Shown: positions 19,601 through 29,100 of the stretch, piece by piece
Numbering within the stretch: position 1 is the stretch's first letter
Layout: each line of letters opens with the position of its first letter
Source of the DNA: Polyangium mundeleinium
GTDB taxonomy: Bacteria > Myxococcota_A > Polyangia > Polyangiales > Polyangiaceae
DNA: 64,000 nucleotides
Reading direction: 5' to 3'
Assembly (NCBI RefSeq): GCF_028369105.1
Contig: NZ_JAQNDO010000001.1
Location: 6,976,501 to 7,040,500 of the forward strand
The notes under the pieces: model-generated
The model's database searches: none
Told to the model about the DNA's origin: nothing
The model's input: the letters and a program-made list of their open reading frames with translations, nothing else
Translations under genes and position numbers: made by a program

Positions 19601-21979
19601 CACCGCGCTCCGCACCGCCTACCTCGCGCGCGGCGACGCGACCAGCGCCGTCGAGCTCCTCGGCCGCGAGATCGACGCCGCCGAGGGCAACCTCGCGAAG
19701 GCGCGCCTCTACGGCGAGATGGCCTTCCTCCTGCACGAGAAGCTCAAGGACGCCGATCGCGCGCAGGCCGCCGCGACGAAGGCGATCGACCTCGATCCGA
19801 CGAGCATGAAGGCGCTCTACGTCTCGGGCGAGATCGCCTTCGCCGCGTCTCGCTTCGTCGAGGCGGCCAAGCACTTCGAGTCGCTGGCGAACCGCTCCGA
19901 CGCGATGCCGAAGGACCTCGCGCTCGACGTGCTCAGCCACTACATCGACGCGCTCAGCAAGAGCGGCTCGACCGAGAAGGCCGTCTCCGTCCTGCCCACG
20001 CTGCTCGCGCTCGCGCCCGACGTCCCGCAGGCGATCCGCCGCGCGGCGAAGGTCCGCTACGACGCCAAGCAGTACAAGGAGAGCGCCGCGCTCTACGTCG
20101 ATCTCACGAACCGCTTCGGCGACAAGCTCGATCCGATCGATCGCGCCGAGGCGATGCTCTACCTCGGCCAGGCGCGGCTCTCGCTCGGTGAGGTCGAGGA
20201 GGCGGTCCTGCCGCTGCTCGACGCGGCCGACCTCATGCCCGAGGCCCCCGAGCCGATCGCGGCGCTCGTGCGCCTCTACGAGGCGAAGAAGGACTGGGAG
20301 GAGGTCATCCGCCTCAAGATGCGCCGCATCGACGTCGTCAGCGGCGACGAGCGCGTCGCGCTGCTCCTCGACGTCGGCGACATCATGGCCGCGCAGCTCG
20401 GCGATCGCACCCGCGCCGCGAAGAGCTACGTCGCCGCGCTCGACGAGCGCCCGGACGATCGGAAGATCCTGACCAAGCTGATGCAGCTCTACAGCGAGGA
20501 GAAGGACTGGTCGAAGCTCATCGAGGTCGTGCTCAAGCTCGCCGGCAAGATCGACGACAAGCGGCAAAAGGCGAAGTACATGCACACCGCCGCGATCGTG
20601 AGCTGGCGTCAGCTCGGCGATGCGGACAAGGCGATCGAGTACTACGACCAGGTCCTCGAGCTCGATCCCACGCTCGACAAGGCCCTCGCCGAGGCGATCG
20701 AGGTCCGCGAGCAGAAGAGCGACTGGGAGGGCGTCGAGCGCCTCGTACGCGTCGATCTCGAGCGAGCGACCGAGCGCAACGAGACCGCGAAGGTGCTCTC
20801 CACGATGGAGAAGCTCGGCGCGCTCTACAAGGACAAGCTCGGCGCCATCGCGGACGCGATCGACGCCTACGAGGCCGCGCAGTCGCTCGATCCGAGAACC
20901 ACGAGCGCGAGGAGCTGCTCGCCAAGCTCTACGCGAGCGACCCCGCGCAGTACCTCGACAAGGCCGTGACCGCGCAGGCGATCCTGCTCCGCCGCAACCC
21001 CTACCGCCCGGAGCCCTACAAGCTCCTGCGCAAGCTCTACACCGAGTCGAAGCGCGCCGACTCCGCGTACTGCCTCTGCCAGGCGCTCACGCTGATGAGC
21101 TTCGCCGAGCCCGACGAGGAGCGCTTCTTCAAGCGCATGCGATCGGACACGGCGGCGGCGGCGCAGGTCCCGCTCGGCGAGGAGGAATGGTTCGCGAACC
21201 TCACGCACCCCGACGCCGACCCGCTCCTCACGAACGTCTTCGCCGTCATCCAGCCGGCGGTGATCATGAAGAACGGCCAGCCGCTCGAGGCGCTCGGCTA
21301 CCAGATGGCCTACGCCATCGACCTCATGCGGCACCCGTACCCGCTCTCGCAGACGATCGTCTTCTCGGCCGGCGTGCTGGGCCTCGAGTTGCCCCTCTGC
21401 TTCCAGAATCCCATGGATCCGGGAGGCCTCTCGTTCCTCCACGCCCACAACCCCGCGATCGTGCTCGGCGCTGCTGCGCTCGCCACGGAGGTGCCCCCGC
21501 AGATGGGCGCGTTCATCGCGAGCCGCCACCTCACATACTACCGGCCCGGCATGTACCTCCGGTACCTCGTCCCCACGGGCACGGGGCTCCGGGCGTGGCT
21601 CTTCGCCGCGATCAAGCTCATTTCCCCGAACTTCCCGATCTCCAAGGACATCGAGGGTCCGGTGAAGGAGAACCTCGCGGTCATCGAGGCGGTGATCACG
21701 GGCGCCCGCCGCGACGAGCTCGCGAGCGCCGTCACGAAGCTCCTCCAGGCCGGCGCGATCGACCTGAAGAAGTGGGTCGGCGGCGTCGACCTCACGGCCG
21801 ACCGCGCGGGCTTCATTGTTGCGAACGACCTCGAGATTTCCCAGGAAATCATCAAGGCCGCCGACGACGCCGCGAGCGCCGTGCCGCAGAAAGAGCGCCT
21901 CAAGGAGCTCGTCCTGTTCGCGGTCAGCGAGGACTATTTCGCCATTCGTCGTAAGCTGGGCATCAACATCGACGCCTGA
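16644..21979 (+). CDS. Giant TPR-repeat pseudokinase, interrupted by a one-base deletion
   Basis: ATG 16644 has AGGAG upstream. Residues 1-90 are helical. A protein-kinase fold spans about 92-350: glycine loop IGEGPRAVVY and ILKVF lysine, but HRDLKPEN has become HGNIKLEN (catalytic Asp to Asn) and DFG is DAG, so it is probably inactive. TPR-like helical repeats fill residues ~400-1420. At 20894/20895 the frame breaks: CCGAGAAC should be CCGGAGAAC. Restoring one G continues the protein without interruption to the stop at 21979, about 1778 residues. The last ~300 residues form a domain I do not recognise. A recent mutation or a sequencing error is likely; without the restored base, translation ends at 20969. 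Confidence 0.85.
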
Positions 21980-22157
21980 GTGCCGTCGTTCGACCCGCGC
22001 GAAGGGGCGATCTCGGGGTTTGGGGTGACGGGCGCCGTCGGGCGACCCGGCGCCCCGAACGTCGAACGGGGGGATCCGAGCGGCCTTTTCGCGCGTTGTC
22101 GGGCCGGGGGGTACGAATTGAGGCGACGCGGCCGCGGCGTTTGTGCAAGAACAGCGG

Positions 22158-22187
22158 TTGACGGGCAAAATCCTTGGTTGCTACCCT
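22158..22187 (+). promoter_or_regulatory. Candidate housekeeping-type promoter for the H1-tail/Fic gene
   Basis: TTGACG (22158-22163) and TACCCT (22182-22187) are separated by 18 bp. They lie in the 301-bp gap between the TPR gene and the Fic-like gene, about 95 nt before the ATG at 22281. The -35 box is near consensus; the -10 box is weak. If correct, upstream start codons near 22143 are not used. The rest of the gap holds only a GC-rich inverted stretch near 22040-22080. Confidence 0.4.
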
Positions 22188-22280
22188 CACGCCCCGTCGC
22201 AGGGGCCCGAGGGGCCCGACAGACTCATCGTGCCGTGTCGCCGCGGGGGGTTCTCCGAGCGACCGCTGGAATCACGCTCC

Positions 22281-24104
22281 ATGGCGGCTAAAAAGACCCG
22301 TAAATTGGCCAAGAACACCAAGAAGAAGGCAGCTACCCGAGCCAAGGCGAGTCGGCGCGCGGCCCCGCCCCGAAAAACGGCGGCGGCGAAGCTCAAAAAG
22401 AAGCCGCGTGCGCAGGCCACGAAGCGAGCGAAGCCAGCCGCGAAGAAGGCCGTCCGCAAGGCCGCTGCCGCACGCGCGACAAAACGCGTGGCGGTGGTGA
22501 AAAAGCGCGCGGCCGCCAAGAAGGCCAAGGCGACGGTAAAGCCGAAGAAAAAAGCGGTCGTCCGCGCCAAACGCGCGCCGGTCCGGAAGGCGCAAAGCCC
22601 CGCGAAGAAGAGGATCAAGCGCGCGATCGCGAAGAAGAAGTCGAAGAAGGTCGCGCGCAAACCCGCCCGAGCCGCCGAGCGTCGCCAAGCCCGCGCGATC
22701 CCGCGCAAGAAGAAGGCGGCGCTCCCGAAGGTCAAACGCGCTGCGCGCCCGGCCGCGAAGGCCCGCCCGGTCAAGCGCGTCGCCAAGCCGACCCGCCCGA
22801 AGCGGCCGGCGCGGCCCGCCCCGAAAGCTCGCGCCGTCGAGAAGGCCCGCAAGAAGGCCGAGCTCCGGGAGGCGCGCGAGGCGAGGGAGGCCAAGGAGGC
22901 CAAGAAGTCCGAGGCCGCCGCCAAGGCCCGCGCCGCGCGTGAGGCGGAGGAGGCCGAGCGGCTCGCTGCCAAGGCCGAGCGGCTCGCCGCCAAGGAAGCT
23001 CTCCGAAAGGGGAAAGCGGCGAAGAAGGACAAGGCGGCCCGCAAGGAGAAGGAGGCCGAGCAGGCCCCGGCTCCGAAGGAGAAGGCCAAGGCCCTCCCGC
23101 TCAAGGAGAAGGGCAAGGCCGCCAAGGAGAAGCCGGCCGAGGAGCGTGAGCCGGTCGCCAAGGAAAAGGGCGCCAAGGAAAAAGGCGCCAAGGAAAAGGG
23201 CGCCAAGGAAAAGGGCGCCAAGGAAAAGAAGAAGGGCAAGCTCCTCAAGGCCGACAAGCCGCGTGAGGGCCGCCTCATCGCGGTGCGCGAGCCTGCGCCC
23301 CGGGTCGTGGCGCTCCCGCTGCCGCTCCTTCCCCCGACGCGCCGCGCGACCATCGAGGAGCGCTCGGAGGTCATCGAGAAGCGCCTGACCTCGCAGAGCG
23401 AGGAGTTCCAGAAGAACTACACGGACCGCTTCGACATGTCGTGGATCTTCCACGACAGCGCGCTCGAGGGTGTCGTGTACACGTTCGAGGAGCTACGGAC
23501 GGCGCTCTCCGGATATGCCCCGCCGGTCTCGGACACGAACCTTCAGCCGACCTACGACGACATTCGCCGCCACAAGGAGGCGATCGAGTTCGTCCGCGAT
23601 TACGGCAAGAAGAAGCTGCCCATTACGATCGACGTGATCAAGAAGATCTACCTCATCCTCCATCCGGAAGAGGGAGACATCAAGACCGTCAAGTACCGCA
23701 AGGACATCCCGCAGCACCGGCTGTATTTCCACGAGTATGTGCCGCCGGACAAGATCGCCTACAAGGTGCGGCAAATCGTGGATTGGCTGAACGATCCCGA
23801 GACGCGCAAGACCCGCAATGGCCTGCGCATCGCGGCCCGCGCTCACTACGACCTCCTGCGCGTCTATCCCTTCCAGTCGGACAGCGGCAAGGTCTCGCGG
23901 CTGTTCATGAACCTCCTGCTCATCCGCTCGGGCCTGCCGCCGTCGATCATCCACTCGACCGAGCGCCAGCGTTACTACGAGGCGCTCAAGGGCTCGGCCA
24001 CGACCGTGCTCCAGATGGTGCAGGAGGCGGTCGAGAACGCGCTCTCCAGCGTGGAGAAGCTCCTCGACGAGTACGAGACGCGAAAGCGCGCGTTCGTGAG
24101 CTGA
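22281..24104 (+). CDS. Histone-H1-like Lys/Ala-rich tail fused to a degenerate Fic domain
   Basis: From ATG 22281 the protein has 607 residues. Residues 1-345 are almost entirely Lys, Ala, Arg, Pro and Glu, starting MAAKKTRKLAKNTKKKAATR, like histone H1 C-terminal tails and the basic tails of some bacterial nucleoid proteins. Residues ~360-600 have a Fic-like layout: an inhibitory-helix-like DSALEGV (391-397), the alpha-helical core, and at 529-540 the motif YPFQSDSGKVSR where active Fic proteins have HPFxDGNGRxxR. The catalytic His is Tyr, and the Asp/Glu and Asn positions are Ser. AMP transfer by the usual mechanism is therefore unlikely. DNA binding by the tail is inferred. Confidence 0.75.
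   Translation: MAAKKTRKLAKNTKKKAATRAKASRRAAPPRKTAAAKLKKKPRAQATKRAKPAAKKAVRKAAAARATKRVAVVKKRAAAKKAKATVKPKKKAVVRAKRAPVRKAQSPAKKRIKRAIAKKKSKKVARKPARAAERRQARAIPRKKKAALPKVKRAARPAAKARPVKRVAKPTRPKRPARPAPKARAVEKARKKAELREAREAREAKEAKKSEAAAKARAAREAEEAERLAAKAERLAAKEALRKGKAAKKDKAARKEKEAEQAPAPKEKAKALPLKEKGKAAKEKPAEEREPVAKEKGAKEKGAKEKGAKEKGAKEKKKGKLLKADKPREGRLIAVREPAPRVVALPLPLLPPTRRATIEERSEVIEKRLTSQSEEFQKNYTDRFDMSWIFHDSALEGVVYTFEELRTALSGYAPPVSDTNLQPTYDDIRRHKEAIEFVRDYGKKKLPITIDVIKKIYLILHPEEGDIKTVKYRKDIPQHRLYFHEYVPPDKIAYKVRQIVDWLNDPETRKTRNGLRIAARAHYDLLRVYPFQSDSGKVSRLFMNLLLIRSGLPPSIIHSTERQRYYEALKGSATTVLQMVQEAVENALSSVEKLLDEYETRKRAFVS
23157..23226 (+). repeat. In-frame 15-bp tandem repeat (Lys-Glu-Lys-Gly-Ala)
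   Basis: About five near-identical copies of a 15-bp unit (GCCAAGGAAAAGGGC) encode KEKGA repeats near residues 292-315 of the H1-tail protein. One copy differs by a single silent base. The unit length is a multiple of three, so copy-number changes would lengthen the tail without breaking the frame. Confidence 0.9.
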
Positions 24105-24153
24105 TCCCCGGACAAACACGACCCCTTTGCATCAGGGGTTCCAGAAGGTAAAA

Positions 24154-24202
24154 CCATCGCCCCGCCGATGCGCTCGTACCGAGCGAGATCGCGGGGCGAT
24201 GG
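24154..24202 (+). terminator. Long two-part hairpin between the Fic-like gene and nth
   Basis: CCATCGCCCCGC (24154-24165) pairs perfectly with GCGGGGCGATGG (24191-24202). The loop holds a second stem, CGCTCG/CGAGCG (24171-24185). A smaller hairpin CCCCT/AGGGG lies just upstream at 24122-24138. There is no T-run, so this is not a standard intrinsic terminator. It could end the Fic-like transcript, or sit in the nth leader, whose ATG is 22 nt downstream. Confidence 0.5.
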
Positions 24203-24224
24203 CCCATTTCTACCGGAACCCAGC

Positions 24225-25082
24225 ATGACCGCGACGAACCAGGCACGCGCGCTCGCCCAGGAGACCTTCAGGCGCCTGCGCGTGATCCATCCGGACGCAC
24301 ACTGCGAGCTCGACCATGCAAACCCCTTCCAGCTCCTCGTCGCCACGGTGCTGAGCGCCCAGACGACGGACGTGCTGGTCAATCAGATCACGCCGAAGCT
24401 GTTCGGCCGCTGGCCCGACGCGCCATCCCTGGCGAAGGCGCCGGTCGCCGAAGTCGCGGCGCTGCTGCGCGAGCGACTCGGGATGTTCAACCAGAAAGGG
24501 AAGAACATCGTCGGGCTCGCGAAAAAGCTCGTGGAGAAGCACGGCGGCGAGGTGCCGCGGACGCTCGCCGCGCTCGTGGAGCTGCCCGGCGTCGGGCGAA
24601 AAACGGCGAACGTGGTGCTCGGCGTCGCGTTTGGCCGACCCGAGGGCGTTGTGGTGGACACGCACGTGCAGCGGCTGTCGCAGCGGCTCGGCTGGACCAC
24701 GGAGCAGAAGCCCGAGACGATCGAGAAGGCGCTCTGCGCGCTGTTCCCGCCCGAAGACTGGAACATGCTGTCGCTCGTTTTGATCTTCCACGGGCGGCGG
24801 GTCTGCTTCGCGAAGAAGCCCGCGTGCGCCGCGTGCGGGGTGAACGACGCGTGCCCGAGCGCGTTCGCGGCGGAGAACGTGGGGCGTAAGCCGCCGAGGA
24901 AGCGGCCGGCCGTGGTCACCGAGGCAGCGCCAAAGAAGAAGGCCGCGGCGACGAAGGGTGTCACGAAGAAGGCCGCGACGACGAAGGCGACCACGAAGAA
25001 GGTCGTCGTGAACAAGGGCAGCGCGACGCGGATCGCGCCCCAAAAAGCTGCCGCGAAAGGGAAGGGGAGCGGGCAGGCTTAA
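24225..25082 (+). CDS. nth: Endonuclease III with a Lys/Ala/Thr-rich C-terminal tail
   Basis: Nth removes oxidised pyrimidines and cleaves the abasic site. From ATG 24225 the protein has 285 residues. The helix-hairpin-helix LPGVGRKTANVVLGV carries the catalytic Lys (residue 126), VVDTHVQRL the catalytic Asp (145), and CFAKKPACAACGVNDAC the [4Fe-4S] ligands (6-2-5 spacing). E. coli Nth has 211 residues; here about 60 extra residues form a basic tail (KKKAAATKGVTKKAATTK and onward) similar in composition to the H1-like tail of the gene upstream. The stop overlaps the convergent meaB stop by 4 nt. Confidence 0.95.
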   Translation: MTATNQARALAQETFRRLRVIHPDAHCELDHANPFQLLVATVLSAQTTDVLVNQITPKLFGRWPDAPSLAKAPVAEVAALLRERLGMFNQKGKNIVGLAKKLVEKHGGEVPRTLAALVELPGVGRKTANVVLGVAFGRPEGVVVDTHVQRLSQRLGWTTEQKPETIEKALCALFPPEDWNMLSLVLIFHGRRVCFAKKPACAACGVNDACPSAFAAENVGRKPPRKRPAVVTEAAPKKKAAATKGVTKKAATTKATTKKVVVNKGSATRIAPQKAAAKGKGSGQA

Positions 25083-26095
25083 CGGCCGCGGAATGCAGTC
25101 ACGAGCCGCTCGGCCGCGGTGTACGGATCGGCTTGCCGATGCGCCACGGCCTGCGCGGCCTCGTCGAGCGCGCCGCCGAGCTCGCCCATCGCCGCGTCGA
25201 GCAGCGCCTCGCGGAGCTGCGTGCGCATCGCCTCGCGGAGCCGCTCGAACCGCCGCGCCGCGCCTGACTCCGTGCCCGTGAGCCACGTGTGGTGCGCTTC
25301 GAGCTGCGTCACCAGCGCGGCCACGCCCTCGTCCCGCGTCGACACGGTCCGCGCCACGGGCGGCACCCACTTGTGCGCGTCGTGCCGCACCACCTGCTTC
25401 TGGATGTCGAGCGTGCCCGCCGCGTGCCCTCGGCTGTGCACGCCCGCCTTCACGACCTCGCCGCCGAGCGCGATCATGAGCTCGAGGTCCCGCACCGCCG
25501 CGTCCGCGCCCTCGCGATCCGCCTTGTTCACGGCGAACACGTCTGCGCATTCGAGCAGGCCTGCCTTGATCGCCTGCACGTCGTCGCCGAGCCCCGGCGC
25601 CATCACCACGAGCGTCGTGTCCGCCGTGCGCGTGATCTCGAGTTCGTCCTGACCGACCCCGACCGTCTCCACGAGGATCACATCTGCGCCCCACGCGTCG
25701 AGCACGCGGATCACGTCTGCGGCCGAGCGCGACAAACCGCCGAGCGCGCCGCGCGTCGCGAGCGATCGGATGAACACCTCGGGATCGCTGAAATGCGCCT
25801 GCATCCGGATGCGATCGCCGAGGATCGCGCCGCCGGAGAAGGGGCTCGTCGGATCGATCGCGACCACGGCGACGCGCTTGCCTTGCTTGCGGAAGACAGC
25901 GATGAGCCGATCCGTCAGCGTGCTCTTGCCCGCGCCGGGGTTGCCCGTCACGCCGATGGTCCAGGCGCGGCCCGTGTGCGGGAAGAGTTCCTTCAGGACC
26001 GTGAGATAGTCCCCGGTGCGATCGTCGGCCAGACGGCAGGCCCGGGCTGTGCCACGCATGTCCCGGGCGAGCACCTTCTCGGCGAGCGGATGCAC
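25079..26095 (-). CDS. meaB: G-protein chaperone of B12-dependent mutases (MeaB/ArgK family)
   Basis: This 338-residue GTPase has Walker A GVTGNPGAGKST, the base-specificity motif NKAD and the family signatures DPTSPFSGGAILGDRIRM and VETVGVGQDE. MeaB proteins load and protect the cobalamin of methylmalonyl-CoA mutase. The mutase large subunit at 12722 is the plausible client, though the genes are 11 kb apart. GTG start at 26095. It follows the large flavoprotein gene after about 13 bp on the same strand, so cotranscription is possible. It converges on nth with overlapping stops. Confidence 0.93.
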   Translation of the reverse strand: MHPLAEKVLARDMRGTARACRLADDRTGDYLTVLKELFPHTGRAWTIGVTGNPGAGKSTLTDRLIAVFRKQGKRVAVVAIDPTSPFSGGAILGDRIRMQAHFSDPEVFIRSLATRGALGGLSRSAADVIRVLDAWGADVILVETVGVGQDELEITRTADTTLVVMAPGLGDDVQAIKAGLLECADVFAVNKADREGADAAVRDLELMIALGGEVVKAGVHSRGHAAGTLDIQKQVVRHDAHKWVPPVARTVSTRDEGVAALVTQLEAHHTWLTGTESGAARRFERLREAMRTQLREALLDAAMGELGGALDEAAQAVAHRQADPYTAAERLVTAFRGR

Positions 26096-26108
26096 GGCGC
26101 GTGCGCTC

Positions 26109-29100
26109 CTAGATCCGCCTGAGATCGGGCTCCTTCGCGAGGATCCGATCCAGCCACATGTTCGTGAGCTTCTCCTGCGCGCTGTTCGCGCGGAGGCGCG
26201 CCGTCAGGTTCTTGAAGTCGACGCGATCGATGGGCTGGTCCTGGTTGTAGCAGGTGAAGACGAACTGCTCTTTGCCCGTCTCCGGATCCACCCAGCGCTG
26301 CAGGCACTGCGCGCAGACCTCTTTCATCATGCACTGCATCGGCGAGTTGATGCTCACGATGCCCACGTGCTTCGGGTTCAGGTGCGGCGCGAGCACGCCG
26401 TGCCGCGCCTCGCGCACCGCGTTCATCATGCGATCGGATCCGATCGCGATGATGCGGTTCACCTGCGAGAGCTTGAACATCTCGCCGCCGAGCGCACCCT
26501 CCGCGTAGGCCTTCATCGCCTGCACGATGTTGCCACGGAAGTGACGATCCGCGGCCCTGCGCGGGGCGATCTCCGTGCCGGCGTCCGTGCACCACACGAC
26601 CTGATCCGTCGCGGCCTCGATCTCCTCCTGCTTGAAGAGATCCTGGCCCATCTTGTAGCCCGCGAAGTACACGACGTTCGCGCCGCTCGCCTTGAGCGCC
26701 TTCGCGATCGAGAAGAGCACCGCGTTTCCGAGGCCGCCGCCCGCGAGCAGCACGGTCTCGCCCGTGGGGATCTCGGTCGGCGTGCCGGTCGGACCCATGA
26801 CCACGACCTCCTCGCCCACGCGAAGCGCGGCGAGCAGGCGCGTCGACGTGCCCATCTCCAGCGCGATGAGCGAGAGCAGGCCCTTCTCCTTGTCGACCCA
26901 CGCGCCCGTGAGCGCGATGCCCTCCATCGCGAGGCGCGTGTCGTCGATGACCTTCGAGAACACCTCGTAGTTCTGCAGCCGGTAGAACTGGCCAGGCTCG
27001 AACTTCCGCGCCGCGGCGGGCGCGCGCACGACCACGTCGATGATCGTCGGCGTCAGGCGCTCGACCTTCACCACGACGGCCTTGAAGTCGTCGTCGAGCC
27101 TCGTGTAGAGCGCGCGCCGCCGCTCGTCCCGCGCGGCCTGCGGTTCCTCGCCGAGGCGCTCGATGTCCTTCGCGAAGAGCGAGACCACGTGCGGATACGC
27201 GTCCTTCGCGCTCGCCATCGCCTTGACCACGCTGCCGGCGTAGTGCGGGTGGTTGTCGCCGTAGAAGCTCACCGCATGCGCGCCGTCGCTATAGCTCGTG
27301 AAGAACCCTTCGCGCGCATCCGCGACGGGCTCGACCTGGAGCTTGCCCGCCTCGTCGACGAACGCCTTGTGCGGCTGGAAGTACTGCTTCCTCTTGTCGA
27401 AGGCGAACGTGCCGGGTTTTTCCTTCTCGTACATCACGTTCGGGCTCGTGCCCGCCGCGACACACACGCTGCGCGCCGGGAGCTCCACGATCTCGCCGCT
27501 CGCGGTCCACTTGCCGGCCTCGTCGACCTTCTGTCGCTCGAAGGTCATGCCACGCACGTGCCCGCGCTCGTCGAGGACCGCCTCGACCGGCGCCATGTTC
27601 TCGATGTAGCGAACGCCCTCCTCGAGCGACTTCGCGACCTCTTCGTGGTTCAGGCGATACGCCGGCGAGTCGATCACGCGCTTGCGGTACACGAGCGAGA
27701 CGCCGCCCCACGCGTCGAGCAGCTTCTGCAGGTTCGGCGCGCGGCCCTCGCGTTGCGCCTTCTCGCGCTCCTCGCGGATCTGCGCGGCATGCGCGCGTTG
27801 CTCCAGGATGAACTCGCGCTCTTCCTCGTCGAAGGACGCCATCGCAGCGGCCTCGCCGCGCTCGGCGACGAGCTTCGCCACGCGCGCGTCCGTCTTCTCC
27901 GCTTGGATCGTGTAGTAGGCGATGAGCTCGGTCGCGGTGTCGATCGCCGTGAGGCCGCCGCCGATCACGATCGCGGGCAGCCGCACCTGCAGGTTCGCGA
28001 GCGACGAGCGCTTGTAGGCCCCCGTGAGCTGCAGGGCCATGAGGAAGTCGCTCGCCTTGCGGATGCCGCGCGCGACGTTGTTCTTGAGCGGGATGATCGT
28101 CGGGCGGCCAGCGCCCGCGGCGATCGCGACGTGGTCGAAGCCGAGCTTCCACGCGTCGTCGAGATCGAGCGTCCCGCCGAAACGCACGCCGCCGTAGGCG
28201 CGGAAGTTCTGGTGACGCGCGAGCGTGATGTAGAGGACCGTCAGGAAGTTCTTGTCCCAACGAACCGTGATGCCGTACTCGCTCACGCCGCCGAACCCGA
28301 GCAGGATGCGCTCGTCGAGCTCCGTATAAAGCTTCTTGTAGTCACGCACCGGCCGCGGCGCGCGCGTCGCATCCCCCGTCAGCTCGACGGGGAGCGGCTC
28401 GATCTTGAGCCCATCGACGGCCGCGACGGCAAACCCTTCGAGCGCGAGGTGGTGCGAGAGCGTGTAGCCCGCGGGCCCGAGGCCCACGACGAGCACGTTC
28501 TTGCCGATGTACGGGCGCGGGTGCGGCCGCTTCACGTTGAGCGGGTTCCAGCGCGAGAGCAGGCCGTAGATCTCGAAGCCCCAGGGCAAACCGAGCACGT
28601 CCGTGAGCACGCTCGTCTCGATCTGCGGGATGTTGACCGGCTCCTGCTTCTGGAAGACGCACGCCTTCATGCAGTCGTTGCAGATGCGGTGACCGGTGCC
28701 GGGCAGCATCGGGTTGTCGATGCAGACGAGCGCGAGCGACGCGATGGAGTCGCCGCTCCGGCGCATCACGTGCATCTCGCTGATCTTCTCGTGCAGCGGG
28801 CAGCCGTTCAGCGTCACGCCGAGCGGGTTCGGCTTGATCGCGCCGGTCTTGTTGTCGCGCAGCCCCTTCGAGCACGAGTCCTTGTCGCGGTCGTGGCAAT
28901 AGAGGCAGTAGTCGACCTCGCTCTCGACCTCGCGCGCGCTGCCGCGCCGATCGGTCAACACGAAGCCGTCGCGGTGGCGCCGCTCATGCTCGGGGCCGAC
29001 GAAGAGCTCGGGCAACTTGTCGTCGGCGCGGCGGAGCTGGACGAGCTGGTTGTGATCGAGCGTCGCGGGCGCCTTGAGCGAGCCCCAGCGCCGCGCCGGA

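Noticed and set aside
16548-20585. A 1345-codon open frame on the minus strand opposite the TPR pseudokinase
   Set aside because: It is made of Arg, Leu, Glu and Val-rich text without domains and mirrors a well-supported gene. Long antisense frames are normal in DNA with this third-position GC bias.
20880-20970. Programmed ribosomal frameshift in the TPR gene
   Set aside because: No slippery heptamer or stimulatory stem is visible at the shift; a missing G in CCGGAGAAC explains it simply.
22143-22280. Upstream start for the H1-tail/Fic protein
   Set aside because: The extra 46 residues are unlike the tail, and a promoter-like pair lies inside this stretch; ATG 22281 begins the Lys/Ala-rich sequence directly.
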